Of a stretch of 64,000 bases of DNA, positions 24,237-32,775 are shown piece by piece. The first letter of the stretch is position 1. Every line of letters starts with the position of its first letter. The position numbers and the translations under genes were made by a program. This DNA comes from GCA-2861595 sp035536185. Lineage in GTDB: Bacteria; Actinomycetota; Acidimicrobiia; Acidimicrobiales; GCA-2861595. The stretch spans positions 31,704-95,703 of the forward strand of contig DATLOM010000061.1 of assembly GCA_035536185.1 (NCBI GenBank), written 5' to 3'. The notes beneath the pieces were generated by a model. The model was not told the DNA's origin. It worked only from the letters and a program-made list of their open reading frames with translations, and ran no database searches.

Positions 24237-25681
24237 GACCGGCGCGACGCCCCGTCGTCATCCTCGTGATGGCGCTCCTGGTCGCCGGTGGGGTCGCCGA
24301 CCGGGCCGAGCGGCCCAGCTCCCGCCTCGCCGCCGGCGCCGCCCAGCGAGCGCTCATGCCGTCGGGCGGGCTGAGCGACGCCCTCTCGGCGACCTGGTAC
24401 TGCGCGGGAGCCACCGCCAACTCCGGTGGTCCGGCGGCGGCCACCCTCGTCCTCGCCAACCCCGGTGACCAGAAGGCGGGCGCCAGCGTTCGCACCGTGG
24501 TCGAGCAGGGGGAGCCGCCGCCCCGGGTGCCGGTGACGGTCGGCCCGCGTTCGGTCGCCACGGTGAAGCTGGCCCCGGTCGCGGGTGCGGCCCACGGAGC
24601 TGCCGTCGTGGACGTCGACTCCGGAGCGGTGGTGGTCGAGCTGGTGGTGGGCGGGAGCACGGCCACTTCGCGCGAGTACGCGGCCATGCCCTGCGCATCG
24701 TCGGCCTCGCGCCGTTGGTACTTCGCCGGTGGTTCGACGGCCAAGGACGCCGTCCTCCAACTGTCACTCCTCAACCCCTTCCCGGAGGACGCCATCGCCG
24801 ACCTGTCGTTCGCCACCGACACGGGTCACGCCGTTCCGGCCGACTTCCAGGGGATCGTGGTCCCGGCTCGAGGCCTGGCCGTGGTCGACATCGGCAGCCA
24901 CGTGCGCCGGCGGGAGGCGCTGGCCACCGAGGTCGCCGTACGCAGCGGGCGGGTCGTCGCCGCCCAGACCCTTTCCCGCACGGCGGCCGGCCGAGCGGGC
25001 ATTTCGGCTGGCCTCGGCGCGCCCTCGCTCGGTGGCGAGTGGTACTTCCCCGACGGCGTGGCGGGCGCCGGCGTGACCGAGCGTTACGCCATCGCCAACC
25101 CGGCGGACCGGGAGGCAAAGGTGCTGATGGAGGTGACTCTGGCCGAGGGAGCGGCCGAGCCCCTGGAGCGGACGGTCCCGCCCGAGGGCCGGCTCGAGGT
25201 GGTGATGAACCCGGACGTCGGCATTCCCGTCGGCGTGGCCCATGCCGTGGTGATCCGTTCCCTCAACGGCGTGCCCGTGGTGGCCAGCCGGGAGCTCGAG
25301 GCCGCGGCGCCGGCGCCGCGGCTCGGCCGGGACGACGTGCTCGGCGCCCGTCGCCTGGCTCGCTCCTGGGTGTTCGCGGCGGGAGGCGTGGACGGGTCGA
25401 TCGACGAGTGGATCGTCGTCCACAACCCCGGCAGCCGCCCGGCGTCCGTGTCCATAGCCGGTGTCGCCGAGGGGCAGCTCCTCGCCATCGAGGGGCTTCA
25501 GGACGTGAAGGTGGGCCCGGGTCGCCGTGAGGCGTTCCGGCTCGGCGACCATGTGAAGCGGATGCCCCTGCCCGTCGTCGTCACGTCCTCGGTACCGATC
25601 GTCACCGAGAGGGCGCTCTACAGCGTCGGCGCCCCAGGGTTCTCCGCGACCATGGGGATACCCGTGGGCGACAGCGGCTGA
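24224..25681 (+). CDS. DUF5719 family exported protein
   Basis: 485 residues from GTG 24224; a TTG at 24233 would instead give the usual TTGA overlap with the upstream stop. An N-terminal hydrophobic segment (VVILVMALLVAGGVA) acts as signal or anchor. The rest is beta-rich with several repeats built around a W-Y/F motif (ATWYCAGATAN, RWYFAGGSTAKD, EWYFPDGVAGAG, SWVFAAGGVDGS), each followed by an ANP/NP turn, as in the DUF5719 family. In Actinobacteria such genes often follow GT2 membrane proteins. A structural or partner role for the fused transferase is inferred. Confidence 0.85.
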   Translation: MGPLRPARRPVVILVMALLVAGGVADRAERPSSRLAAGAAQRALMPSGGLSDALSATWYCAGATANSGGPAAATLVLANPGDQKAGASVRTVVEQGEPPPRVPVTVGPRSVATVKLAPVAGAAHGAAVVDVDSGAVVVELVVGGSTATSREYAAMPCASSASRRWYFAGGSTAKDAVLQLSLLNPFPEDAIADLSFATDTGHAVPADFQGIVVPARGLAVVDIGSHVRRREALATEVAVRSGRVVAAQTLSRTAAGRAGISAGLGAPSLGGEWYFPDGVAGAGVTERYAIANPADREAKVLMEVTLAEGAAEPLERTVPPEGRLEVVMNPDVGIPVGVAHAVVIRSLNGVPVVASRELEAAAPAPRLGRDDVLGARRLARSWVFAAGGVDGSIDEWIVVHNPGSRPASVSIAGVAEGQLLAIEGLQDVKVGPGRREAFRLGDHVKRMPLPVVVTSSVPIVTERALYSVGAPGFSATMGIPVGDSG

Positions 25682-25682
25682 C

Positions 25683-26105
25683 GTGGAGCGACTTCTCCTC
25701 GCTGCGCTGCTCGTCGCCGTGGCCGCCGGCGTCGCTTTCGTGCTCCGGCGCCGGGCGGCGACAGCTCCGCCGACCCAGGCCAAGTGGACCGTACCGACCC
25801 AGCTCGACCGCGACGACTTCACCGGTGGCGACCATGAGTGGCTGGTCGTGGTCTTCACCTCCGCCACCTGCGACTCCTGCATGGAGGCGGTGGCCAAGGG
25901 GCGGGTCCTCGCCAGCCCCCAGGTGGGGTTCCAGGAGGTGGCCTACCAGGATCGCAAGGACCTGCACACCCGGTACGGCGTAGAGGCCGTCCCCACCATC
26001 GTGATGGCCGACGCCGAGGGCGTGGTGCAGGCCTCCTTCGTAGGGGTGCCGAGCGCCACCGACCTCTGGGCGGCCCTGGCCGAGGCCCGCTCGACTGCGT
26101 CCTAG
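25683..26105 (+). CDS. Membrane-anchored thioredoxin-like protein
   Basis: 140 residues with an N-terminal hydrophobic helix (about 3-20), a short basic stretch, then a thioredoxin fold. VVVFTSATCDSCMEAV places a CxxC pair (CDSC) at the active-site position, and VPTIVMADAEG contains the cis-proline. It is probably an extracytoplasmic thiol-disulfide protein or electron carrier. It starts at GTG one base after the DUF5719 gene, so the three genes form an operon. Its stop shares the palindrome CTAG with the ftsH stop on the other strand. Confidence 0.85.
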   Translation: MERLLLAALLVAVAAGVAFVLRRRAATAPPTQAKWTVPTQLDRDDFTGGDHEWLVVVFTSATCDSCMEAVAKGRVLASPQVGFQEVAYQDRKDLHTRYGVEAVPTIVMADAEGVVQASFVGVPSATDLWAALAEARSTAS

Positions 26106-28102
26106 CGGTCGAGGACCTGGGTGTCGTCCCGGGCCCGGTCGTCGACCCCGTCGGGAGCGACGACCACGTCCTCCGGGCCCCCGCCCGACTCGTCGAAGTG
26201 GGGGATGATCTCCTGCTCCTCGTAGTGGTGGACCTCCCTGCCGAAGGCCTCGTCCACCAGGCGCTTGACCTCGGCACCGTCGATCGTCTCGTGCTCGAGC
26301 AGGGCCGAGGCCACTGCATCCAGGCCCTTCCGGTACCGGCCCAGCTCCTCGGTGGCCCGGGCCTCCTGGGCCCGCAGGATCCGCTCGACCTCCTCGTCGA
26401 TCACCCGTGACGTCTCGTCGCTGTAGTCCTTGGTGTGCATGAGGTCCTCACCGAGGAAGACCATCCCCTGGGAGCCCCAGGCCATGGGCCCTACCCGGTC
26501 GCTCATGCCCCACTCCCGCACCATCTTGCGGGCCAGCTCGGTGTTGCCGACCAGGTCGTTGTTGGCGCCGGTGGACAGGTCGCCGTACACCAACATCTCG
26601 GCCACCCGCCCGCCCATGCGCACGGCCAGGGCGTCCTCGATGTAGTTGCGGGGGTAGATGTGGCGCTCTTCCATGGGGAGCTGCTGGGTCACGCCGAGGG
26701 CCATGCCGCTGGGCAGGATCGTCACCTTGTGAACTGGGTCGGCGTGGGCCAGGGCGTAGGCGAGGACGGCGTGGCCACCCTCGTGGTAGGCGATGCGCTC
26801 CTTCTCCTCGTCGGACAGCGCCAGGGACTCGCGGCGTTGGCCCATGATCACGCGGTCCCGGGCCGCCTCGAAGTCCTCCATGTGCACGGCATCGGCGTTG
26901 CGCCGCACGGCGTGCAGCGCCGCCTCGTTCACCAGGTTGGCCAGGTCTGCACCGCTCATGCCCGGTGTGCCGCGGGCGACGGTCTGGAGGTTCACGTCGC
27001 TCGAGATGCGCTTGTCCTTGCAGTGGACACGCAGGATGGGAAGGCGCTCCTCCAGGTCGGGGAGCGGCACCACGATCTGGCGGTCGAACCGCCCGGGCCG
27101 CAGGAGGGCGGGATCGAGGATGTCCGGACGGTTGGTGGCCGCCATCATCACGATGCCCTCGGTGGTCTCGAACCCGTCCAACTCCGAGAGCATCTGGTTG
27201 AGCGTCTGCTCCCGCTCGTCGTGACCGCCGCCGAGGCCGGCGCCCCGCTTGCGCCCGATGGAGTCGAGCTCGTCCACGAAGATGATGGCCGGAGCCTGCT
27301 TGCGGGCCGTCTGGAACAGGTCGCGGACCCGGGAAGCACCCACACCCACGAACATCTCCATGAAGTCGGAGCCGGTCACCGAGAGAAAGGGAACCCCGGC
27401 CTCGCCGGCCACGGCCCGGGCCAGAAGGGTCTTGCCGGTGCCCGGAGGGCCCACGAGGAGCACGCCTTTGGGGATGCGGGCCCCCAATTGCTTGAAGCGG
27501 TCCTTGGCCTTGAGGAAGTCGACGACCTCGCGGATCTCCTGCTTGACGCCCTCGTAGCCGGCCACGTCGGCGAAGGTGGTCTTGGGCCGTTCGGTCGTGT
27601 ACACCTTGGCCTTGGACCGCCCTATTGACATGATCCCCGACATCTGGCCCTGGGCCCGGCGGTTCATCCACACGAAGAACCCGATGAGCAGGGCGACCGG
27701 GAGCAGGAGCGGCAGCAGCGAGGTGAAGAAGTTGGCCTGGGTGTTCTCGAAGGTCAGCTTCTCGACCTTGTTGCGCAGAAGCTCGGAGTCGGCGTCGGGG
27801 AGAGGGTGGGGGCCGTCGACGGTGAACCGGGTGCCGTCCCGGAGCTCGCCCACCACGTGGCCGGTGTCGTTGTTGACCTCCGCTTCGGCCACCTTGTCCT
27901 CGTTCGCCTTGCGGATGAGCTCGCCGTAGCCGAGCTGGGTGCGGGACGGGCTCCCGAACAGAGGGGGCAGGACGAGGACGGCGACGACCAGCACGAACAG
28001 CGCGATCCAGGCCCAGCGAATGGTGGGCTCGGGCCCCGAGCCGGGCGTGCCGGGCAGGCGGCCTGGACGCGGGGGGCGGAGATCGCCGGGGGTTCGGCTC
28101 AT
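26102..28102 (-). CDS. ftsH: ATP-dependent zinc metalloprotease FtsH
   Basis: Membrane-bound AAA protease that degrades misfolded and regulatory proteins. The 666-residue protein has two N-terminal helices (about 28-45 and 125-145) around a periplasmic region. The AAA module carries Walker A GPPGTGKT, Walker B IIFVDELDS and the SRH ATNRPDILDPALLRPGRFD. The zinc site is HEGGH, with the third ligand in the STGANNDL region. The start at ATG 28102 gives MSRTPGDLRPPRPG. The acidic C-terminal tail is normal. It is monocistronic here and converges on the thioredoxin-like gene with a 4-base overlap. Confidence 0.97.
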   Translation of the reverse strand: MSRTPGDLRPPRPGRLPGTPGSGPEPTIRWAWIALFVLVVAVLVLPPLFGSPSRTQLGYGELIRKANEDKVAEAEVNNDTGHVVGELRDGTRFTVDGPHPLPDADSELLRNKVEKLTFENTQANFFTSLLPLLLPVALLIGFFVWMNRRAQGQMSGIMSIGRSKAKVYTTERPKTTFADVAGYEGVKQEIREVVDFLKAKDRFKQLGARIPKGVLLVGPPGTGKTLLARAVAGEAGVPFLSVTGSDFMEMFVGVGASRVRDLFQTARKQAPAIIFVDELDSIGRKRGAGLGGGHDEREQTLNQMLSELDGFETTEGIVMMAATNRPDILDPALLRPGRFDRQIVVPLPDLEERLPILRVHCKDKRISSDVNLQTVARGTPGMSGADLANLVNEAALHAVRRNADAVHMEDFEAARDRVIMGQRRESLALSDEEKERIAYHEGGHAVLAYALAHADPVHKVTILPSGMALGVTQQLPMEERHIYPRNYIEDALAVRMGGRVAEMLVYGDLSTGANNDLVGNTELARKMVREWGMSDRVGPMAWGSQGMVFLGEDLMHTKDYSDETSRVIDEEVERILRAQEARATEELGRYRKGLDAVASALLEHETIDGAEVKRLVDEAFGREVHHYEEQEIIPHFDESGGGPEDVVVAPDGVDDRARDDTQVLDR

Positions 28103-28186
28103 TGTCGTGTCATGGTATGCGGCGCCGACCCTCATTCCGGACCATTCGGACGAGGCGGTATCCACATCTCTGCGGCTGCCGGCCGG

Positions 28187-28192
28187 TAGCCT
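28187..28192 (+). promoter_or_regulatory. Putative -10 box (TAGCCT) for the DUF3499 gene
   Basis: TAGCCT ends 6 bases before the ATG at 28199, consistent with a leaderless mRNA. Confidence 0.5.
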
Positions 28193-28198
28193 CTCGTC

Positions 28199-28429
28199 AT
28201 GGACAACCGCCACTGCGCCCGCCCGGGTTGCGCGGCGCCGGCCCAGGCGACGATGACCTACGAGTACGCCACCCGTACCGTATGGGTCGACAGTCCGGGC
28301 GAGGAGGCCGATCCGTCGGTATGGGGGCTCTGCGCCACCCACGCCGACCGGCTGACCGTGCCCATGGGCTGGGCTTGCAACGACCGGCGCACGCCGATCA
28401 TCCCGCTGCGTCCTTCCATCGCCAGCTGA
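28199..28429 (+). CDS. DUF3499 family protein
   Basis: 76-residue actinobacterial protein of unknown function. The N-terminus has Cys pairs (CARPGC), a central TMTYEYATRTVWV strand pair, and the LCATHADRLTVPMGW signature near residues 44-58. The Cys/His residues suggest zinc binding. In mycobacteria the homologous gene lies beside manB and whiB2; manB is about 4.3 kb downstream here. Confidence 0.85.
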   Translation: MDNRHCARPGCAAPAQATMTYEYATRTVWVDSPGEEADPSVWGLCATHADRLTVPMGWACNDRRTPIIPLRPSIAS

Positions 28430-28441
28430 ACAGACCCTGGG

Positions 28442-28447
28442 TAGCCT
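28442..28447 (+). promoter_or_regulatory. Putative -10 box (TAGCCT) for the CPBP gene
   Basis: TAGCCT ends 6 bases before GTG 28454, the same geometry as the box of the gene just upstream. Confidence 0.5.
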
Positions 28448-28453
28448 GAACTG

Positions 28454-29173
28454 GTGGAGCCGGTCGTAGACGACCGTACGCCGCCGCCCCCGGAGCACCC
28501 GCCACGCTGGGCCGTGGGCGACGTGGCTCTGGGTTTCCTCGCCGCCATCTTCAACGTCGCCGTCGCCCAGGCCGTCTGGGTCGGGGTGACCGGGAACGAC
28601 GATGTGAGCCTGGGGCTGACCGTGGTCAGCTTCCTCGCCTACTGGCCCGTACTGGTGGGCACCGCGGTGATCGCCAGCCGGCGGCGGGGGACGGGCAGCC
28701 TGGTCGCCGACCTCGGGCTCCGTGTCGAGCGTCGCGACATCGTGCCGGGGGTCCTGGCCGGCCTCGGCTCGCAGTTCCTGCTGCTGCCGCTGCTGTACCT
28801 GCCCTTCGAGCTGCTCAACCGTGACCTGGATGTATCGGAGAAGGCCGAGGAGACCCTCGGGGTGGCGTCGGGCGGGTCTCTCTTCCTGCTCGCCGTGCTG
28901 GTGATCGCCATTGCCCCGGTGGTCGAGGAGCTGTTCTTCCGCGGTCTTCTGCAGCGGACGGTGGCCCGGTGGGTACCGCCCCTCGCCGCCGTCGTGATCT
29001 CCGCCCTCCTGTTCGGGATCACCCACTTCCAGCCCATCCAGCTCCTCGGGTTGATCGCCTTCGGGTGCGTGCTCGGGGTCCTGGCTCAGCGGTCCGGGAG
29101 GCTGGGGCAGAGCGTGATCGCCCACATGAGCTTCAACGCGGCCAGCGTGCTGGTGATCGTGCTGTGGACGTGA
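28454..29173 (+). CDS. CPBP family intramembrane glutamic protease
   Basis: 239 residues with about six to seven transmembrane helices. The three ABI/CPBP catalytic motifs are visible: VVEELFFRGLLQ (EExxxR type), LFGITHFQP and AHMSFNAASVL. This is the Rce1/CAAX-protease-like superfamily, whose bacterial members process or protect against peptides; the substrate is unknown. The Pro-rich cytoplasmic N-terminus is not conserved in the family. It stands between the DUF3499 gene and a small zinc-ribbon gene. Confidence 0.9.
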   Translation: MEPVVDDRTPPPPEHPPRWAVGDVALGFLAAIFNVAVAQAVWVGVTGNDDVSLGLTVVSFLAYWPVLVGTAVIASRRRGTGSLVADLGLRVERRDIVPGVLAGLGSQFLLLPLLYLPFELLNRDLDVSEKAEETLGVASGGSLFLLAVLVIAIAPVVEELFFRGLLQRTVARWVPPLAAVVISALLFGITHFQPIQLLGLIAFGCVLGVLAQRSGRLGQSVIAHMSFNAASVLVIVLWT

Positions 29174-29281
29174 GAGCCCGGCGACCAGCCCATTCAGGCT
29201 GCTCCTGCTCAAGGCTGATGCCCAAAGTGCCGATGACTGCATCTGGTTCGGTGCTGGCCGAGCGTGGAGGGGAGACCGGAA

Positions 29282-29452
29282 ATGACCTGTTCGAGGTGCA
29301 AGACGTCACGTGTGGTCGAGATCGCCGTGACCATCGGCGAGCGCCCGGTGATGATGCGGAGCTGTTCGGTCTGCGACACGCGCTGGTGGCAGAGCGAGGG
29401 TGAGGAGCTCACCCTTCCCCGCGTTCTGGAGATGGCGACCAGACCTCGCTGA
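29282..29452 (+). CDS. Small zinc-ribbon protein, 56 residues
   Basis: Two CxxC knuckles (CSRCKTS at the N-terminus and CSVCDTRWW about 25 residues later) frame a short beta hairpin, a rubredoxin-like or TFIIS-like zinc ribbon. The ATG at 29282 is preceded by a GGAGGGGAG Shine-Dalgarno; an upstream in-frame ATG at 29264 is less well placed. Such small ribbons can bind nucleic acid or act as adaptors; no specific role can be given. Confidence 0.7.
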   Translation: MTCSRCKTSRVVEIAVTIGERPVMMRSCSVCDTRWWQSEGEELTLPRVLEMATRPR

Positions 29453-29507
29453 ACGCCCTCGTGGGGCCGATCCCGCCGAGGATCGGTCTTCGACCAACAT
29501 AGGGAGC

Positions 29508-31982
29508 ATGCCCTTCCGCCTGCGACGGCCCTCGGCCGCCGGTCTGGTGACGTTCGGCGTCGTGGGCGCGGCCGTGCTGTTCATCTTCCTGCAGCTGCAG
29601 CCGTCGCTGATATTCCGTGACACCACGCCGGCGGGTGGCGACATGGGTGCCCACGTGTGGGGGCCGGACTTCATGCGTGAGCACCTGCTGCCCCATGGCC
29701 GACTGACCGGCTGGGCGCCCGACTGGTACGCCGGGTTCGCCTTCCCCAGCTTCTACTTCCCGCTGCCCACGCTGCTGATCGTGATCGGCGACGTTCTCCT
29801 GCCCTACAACATCGCTTTCAAGATCGTGTCGGTGCTCGGCATGCTGAGCCTGCCCGTGGCCGCTTGGGCCTTCGGCCGTCTCGCCGGTCTGAAGGCGCCG
29901 GGGCCCGCATGCCTGGCCGTCGCCGCCGTGCCCTTCCTGTTCGAACGCAGCTTCACCATCTACGGGGGCAACATCCCGTCCACCCTCGCCGGCGAGTTCG
30001 CCTTCTCCATCAGCCTGTCCATGGCGCTGCTCTTCCTGGGCGTCGTCACCCGAGGGCTCGACACGGGCCGCCACAAGGCGTTGGCCGCGGGGCTGCTCGC
30101 TCTCACCCTGCTGTGCCACGTCATCCCGACCTTCTTCGCCATCGTGGGTGCAGTGGTGATGACCCTGCTGCGGCCCGACCGGCGCCGGCTCACCTTCACG
30201 GTGACCGTGGGTGTCGTGTCCGGCCTGCTCGTCGCCTTCTGGGCCCTGCCCTTCGTGGTGAACCTGCCGTTCACCAACGACATGGGGTACGAGAAGATCA
30301 CCGAGTACACGAAGAACCTGTTCCCCAGGAACCTCCGCTGGCTGGTGGCGCTGGCCGGCGCCGGCGCCGTCTTCTCCATCCTCCGCCGCAGCCGGCTCGG
30401 GACCTTCCTCACGATCATGGCCGCCATGTCCGCGCTGGGGTTCCGCTTCGCCCTGCAGGGCAAGATCTGGAACGCCCGGCTGCTCCCGTTCTGGTTCCTC
30501 TGCCTCTACCTGCTGGCCGGCCTCGCCCTGGCCGCCGTCGCGGCCGCCCTGGCCCGGATGATCACCGCCCGGAGCGGCGACCTGAGAGCGGGGGAGATGG
30601 TCACCAAGCTGGTGGCGCCGCCCGTTGCCCTCGTCCTCGGTGTGGGGTTCGTGGCTCTGCCGTTGCAGGTGCTGCCGTCGTGGGTGCCGCTGGAGACGAC
30701 CGACAACAGCTTCATTCCTGGCTGGGCGAAGTGGAACTACTCCGGGTTCGAGGACGAGGGAAAGCGCCGGCGCCAGGAGTACACGGAGCTGATGACGACG
30801 ATGAACACCGTGGGGCGCAACGAGGGGTGCGGCCGGGCCCTGTGGGAGTACGAGACCGAGCTGAACGACATGGGCACCCCGCTGGCCCTCATGCTGCTGC
30901 CCTACTGGACCGACGGCTGCATCGCCTCCATGGAGGGTCTGTACTTCGAGTCGTCGGCCACCACGCCGTTCCACTTCCTCGCCGCCTCCGAGCTGACCAA
31001 GAAGCCCTCCAATCCCCAGCGGGGCCTCCCGTACCGGGGCCTGGACATGAACGCGGGCGTGAAGCACCTTCAGCTCCTGGGTGTGCGCTACTACATGGCG
31101 ATCTCGCCGGAGACCCAGCAGCTGGCCGGCCAGCATCCTGACCTGCGCCTGGTGACCTCCACCAGCCCCCACACCGTGAACTACCCCGAGGGCGCCGTCG
31201 AGCGCCGGTGGGAGGTCTACGAGGTGGGCGGTTCGTCGATCGTGGCGCCTCTCCAGAACGAGCCGGTGGTCCTGAGCGACGTCGGTCGCAGCGAGAAAGG
31301 GTGGCTCGACGCCGCCGTGGCCTGGTACCAGGACTCCTCCCGCTGGAGCGTGCCGCTGGCCGCGGACGGGCCCGAGGAGTGGGCGCGGGTCAAGGCCTCG
31401 GCGGTCTCTCCGCCGGAGCGGGCGGTGCGGCCGGCGGTGGTCTCACGGGTCCGCAGTGGCGACGACCGGATCACCTTCGACGTCGATCGGCCCGGCTCCC
31501 CGGTGGTCGTCAAGGCGTCGTACTTCCCGAACTGGAAGGTGTCCGGCGCCAAGGGGCCGTGGCGGTTGACACCCAACCTCATGGTCGTCGTCCCCACGGA
31601 GCGCCACGTCGAGCTCCACTACGGCTACGCGTTGGCCGACAAGGCGGGCTACACGCTCACCGGTCTCGGGTTGGCGGCCATGGCCGTCATGGTCGCGCAG
31701 AGCCGGCGCCGGCGCGGCCTCGACGACGAGGAGCCGGCACTCGAGGAGCCCGACCTTCTCTGGGCGTCAGCGCCTCCGGCGTTCGGTCCAGAGGGCGACC
31801 CGGAGGCGGACCAGCCCGCCAATGGTGCGAAAGGCACGGCCAAGGATCGGCGTTCGCGAGGGTCTCGACTCCCGGACGACGATGGGGAGCTCGGCGACGG
31901 CCAGCCCCGCCCGCTCGGCCCGAAGGAGGAGCTCGGTGTCGAAAAGGTCGGTGCCGAACCGGCAGGCCTCGACGATGTCTGA
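29508..31982 (+). CDS. Large polytopic membrane protein with PTPS-related domain
   Basis: 824 residues. The N-terminal half has about ten hydrophobic helices; the first luminal segment holds AGGDMGAHVWGPDF and WAPDWYAGFAFPSFYFPLPT. This pattern is seen in the '6-pyruvoyl-tetrahydropterin synthase-related' (PF10131) membrane proteins, which resemble GT-C glycosyltransferases. A soluble extracytoplasmic region follows (about 420-715), then a final helix (GYTLTGLGLAAMAVMVA). The last 72 residues are charged low complexity encoded antisense to the converging GT2 gene. AGGGAG lies just upstream of ATG 29508. Probably an envelope-glycan enzyme. Confidence 0.82.
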   Translation: MPFRLRRPSAAGLVTFGVVGAAVLFIFLQLQPSLIFRDTTPAGGDMGAHVWGPDFMREHLLPHGRLTGWAPDWYAGFAFPSFYFPLPTLLIVIGDVLLPYNIAFKIVSVLGMLSLPVAAWAFGRLAGLKAPGPACLAVAAVPFLFERSFTIYGGNIPSTLAGEFAFSISLSMALLFLGVVTRGLDTGRHKALAAGLLALTLLCHVIPTFFAIVGAVVMTLLRPDRRRLTFTVTVGVVSGLLVAFWALPFVVNLPFTNDMGYEKITEYTKNLFPRNLRWLVALAGAGAVFSILRRSRLGTFLTIMAAMSALGFRFALQGKIWNARLLPFWFLCLYLLAGLALAAVAAALARMITARSGDLRAGEMVTKLVAPPVALVLGVGFVALPLQVLPSWVPLETTDNSFIPGWAKWNYSGFEDEGKRRRQEYTELMTTMNTVGRNEGCGRALWEYETELNDMGTPLALMLLPYWTDGCIASMEGLYFESSATTPFHFLAASELTKKPSNPQRGLPYRGLDMNAGVKHLQLLGVRYYMAISPETQQLAGQHPDLRLVTSTSPHTVNYPEGAVERRWEVYEVGGSSIVAPLQNEPVVLSDVGRSEKGWLDAAVAWYQDSSRWSVPLAADGPEEWARVKASAVSPPERAVRPAVVSRVRSGDDRITFDVDRPGSPVVVKASYFPNWKVSGAKGPWRLTPNLMVVVPTERHVELHYGYALADKAGYTLTGLGLAAMAVMVAQSRRRRGLDDEEPALEEPDLLWASAPPAFGPEGDPEADQPANGAKGTAKDRRSRGSRLPDDDGELGDGQPRPLGPKEELGVEKVGAEPAGLDDV

Positions 31983-32480
31983 CAACGGAGCCCGGCTCAT
32001 CGCCTTCATGCCATGGGTGTCGGACACCTTCAGGCCGAAGCCGAACCTGAGGACGGCGCCGAACACCGCGGTGATGAGCCGGCGGCCGGCGGCCCGCTGG
32101 TCCTCGGCACCGGCACCCCGCTTGCTCGCCACCACGACCACCGGCCCGCCGTCGGCCTGGATCCGGCCGACGGCCCTGTCCAGGAAGTCCAGGTCGAAGT
32201 AGTCCACGTCGAAGTTGACGACGACGTCACCTTCGGCGGCAAGGAGCCCGGCCCTGAGGGCGGCGCCGTAGTCCGCCTTCGGGAGCGACAGCGCCCGCAC
32301 CTCAGGTAGCTCGGCCTCCAGCTCCGTGGCCAGCGCCGCGGTGGCGTCGGTGGACCCGTTCTCCACCACGATCACCTCGGCGTCACGGCCCCGGGCCCGC
32401 AGCCCCGCCACCACCTCGCCCACCGCAGGGCGTAGGAAATCGGCCTCGTTGAAGGCGGGCATGACGACGGAGAGCACCAC
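31767..32480 (-). CDS. Glycosyltransferase family 2
   Basis: 237-residue GT2 protein starting GTG GTG CTC at 32480. It has LSVVMPAFNEADFLRPAV, VVENGSTDATAAL, YGAALRAGLLAAEG, the metal motif NFDVDYFDLDFLD and VSDTHGMKAMSR, resembling small polyprenyl-phosphate sugar transferases. There is no membrane helix. Its last 216 bases overlap, tail to tail, the end of the PTPS-related gene. A sugar donor cannot be named. Confidence 0.85.
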   Translation of the reverse strand: MVLSVVMPAFNEADFLRPAVGEVVAGLRARGRDAEVIVVENGSTDATAALATELEAELPEVRALSLPKADYGAALRAGLLAAEGDVVVNFDVDYFDLDFLDRAVGRIQADGGPVVVVASKRGAGAEDQRAAGRRLITAVFGAVLRFGFGLKVSDTHGMKAMSRAPLSDIVEACRFGTDLFDTELLLRAERAGLAVAELPIVVRESRPSRTPILGRAFRTIGGLVRLRVALWTERRRR

Positions 32481-32604
32481 CCACTATCGCCGACATCCGG
32501 CGCCCTTCGAGCGGGCGCCCGACAACGGCGGCCCGGAGGTGTCAGTGCCGGCCCGGGCGGGTAGGCAGCCTGTTCCGCAAGCCCGACCAGAAGGAGCCCG
32601 AGAG

Positions 32605-32730
32605 ATGCCCGATGCCGAGGATGCCAAGGATGCCTCCGAGGCGGCAGAGGCCAAGGAGGCTCTGAAGAAGGAGTGGGACCAGGCGCAGAGCGGGGGCGAG
32701 GGCGACGAGGAGCACGACGCCTCCGACTGA
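32605..32730 (+). CDS. Very acidic small ORF, 41 residues
   Basis: An ATG at 32605 follows an AAGGAG Shine-Dalgarno by 9 bases and encodes a Glu/Asp/Ala/Lys-rich peptide (AKDASEAAEAKEALKKEWDQ) with no hydrophobic core. It would be an amphipathic or disordered helix. The good ribosome site is the main support. It lies between the divergent GT2 gene and manB. The upstream gap holds a GGCGCCC/GGGCGCC inverted repeat at 32499-32519. Function unknown. Confidence 0.45.
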   Translation: MPDAEDAKDASEAAEAKEALKKEWDQAQSGGEGDEEHDASD

Positions 32731-32761
32731 GGCCTCCAGACGGCAGGTCGGGCAAACGGCC

Positions 32762-32767
32762 TAGGCT
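32762..32767 (+). promoter_or_regulatory. Putative -10 box (TAGGCT) for manB
   Basis: TAGGCT ends 8 bases before the manB GTG start, consistent with a leaderless manB-Trm112-PMI-ahcY operon. Confidence 0.5.
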
Positions 32768-32775
32768 GACCGCCC

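Noticed and set aside
32499..32519. GGCGCCC/GGGCGCC hairpin as terminator
   Set aside because: No T tract on either strand, and it lies between divergent starts, so it is at most an operator.
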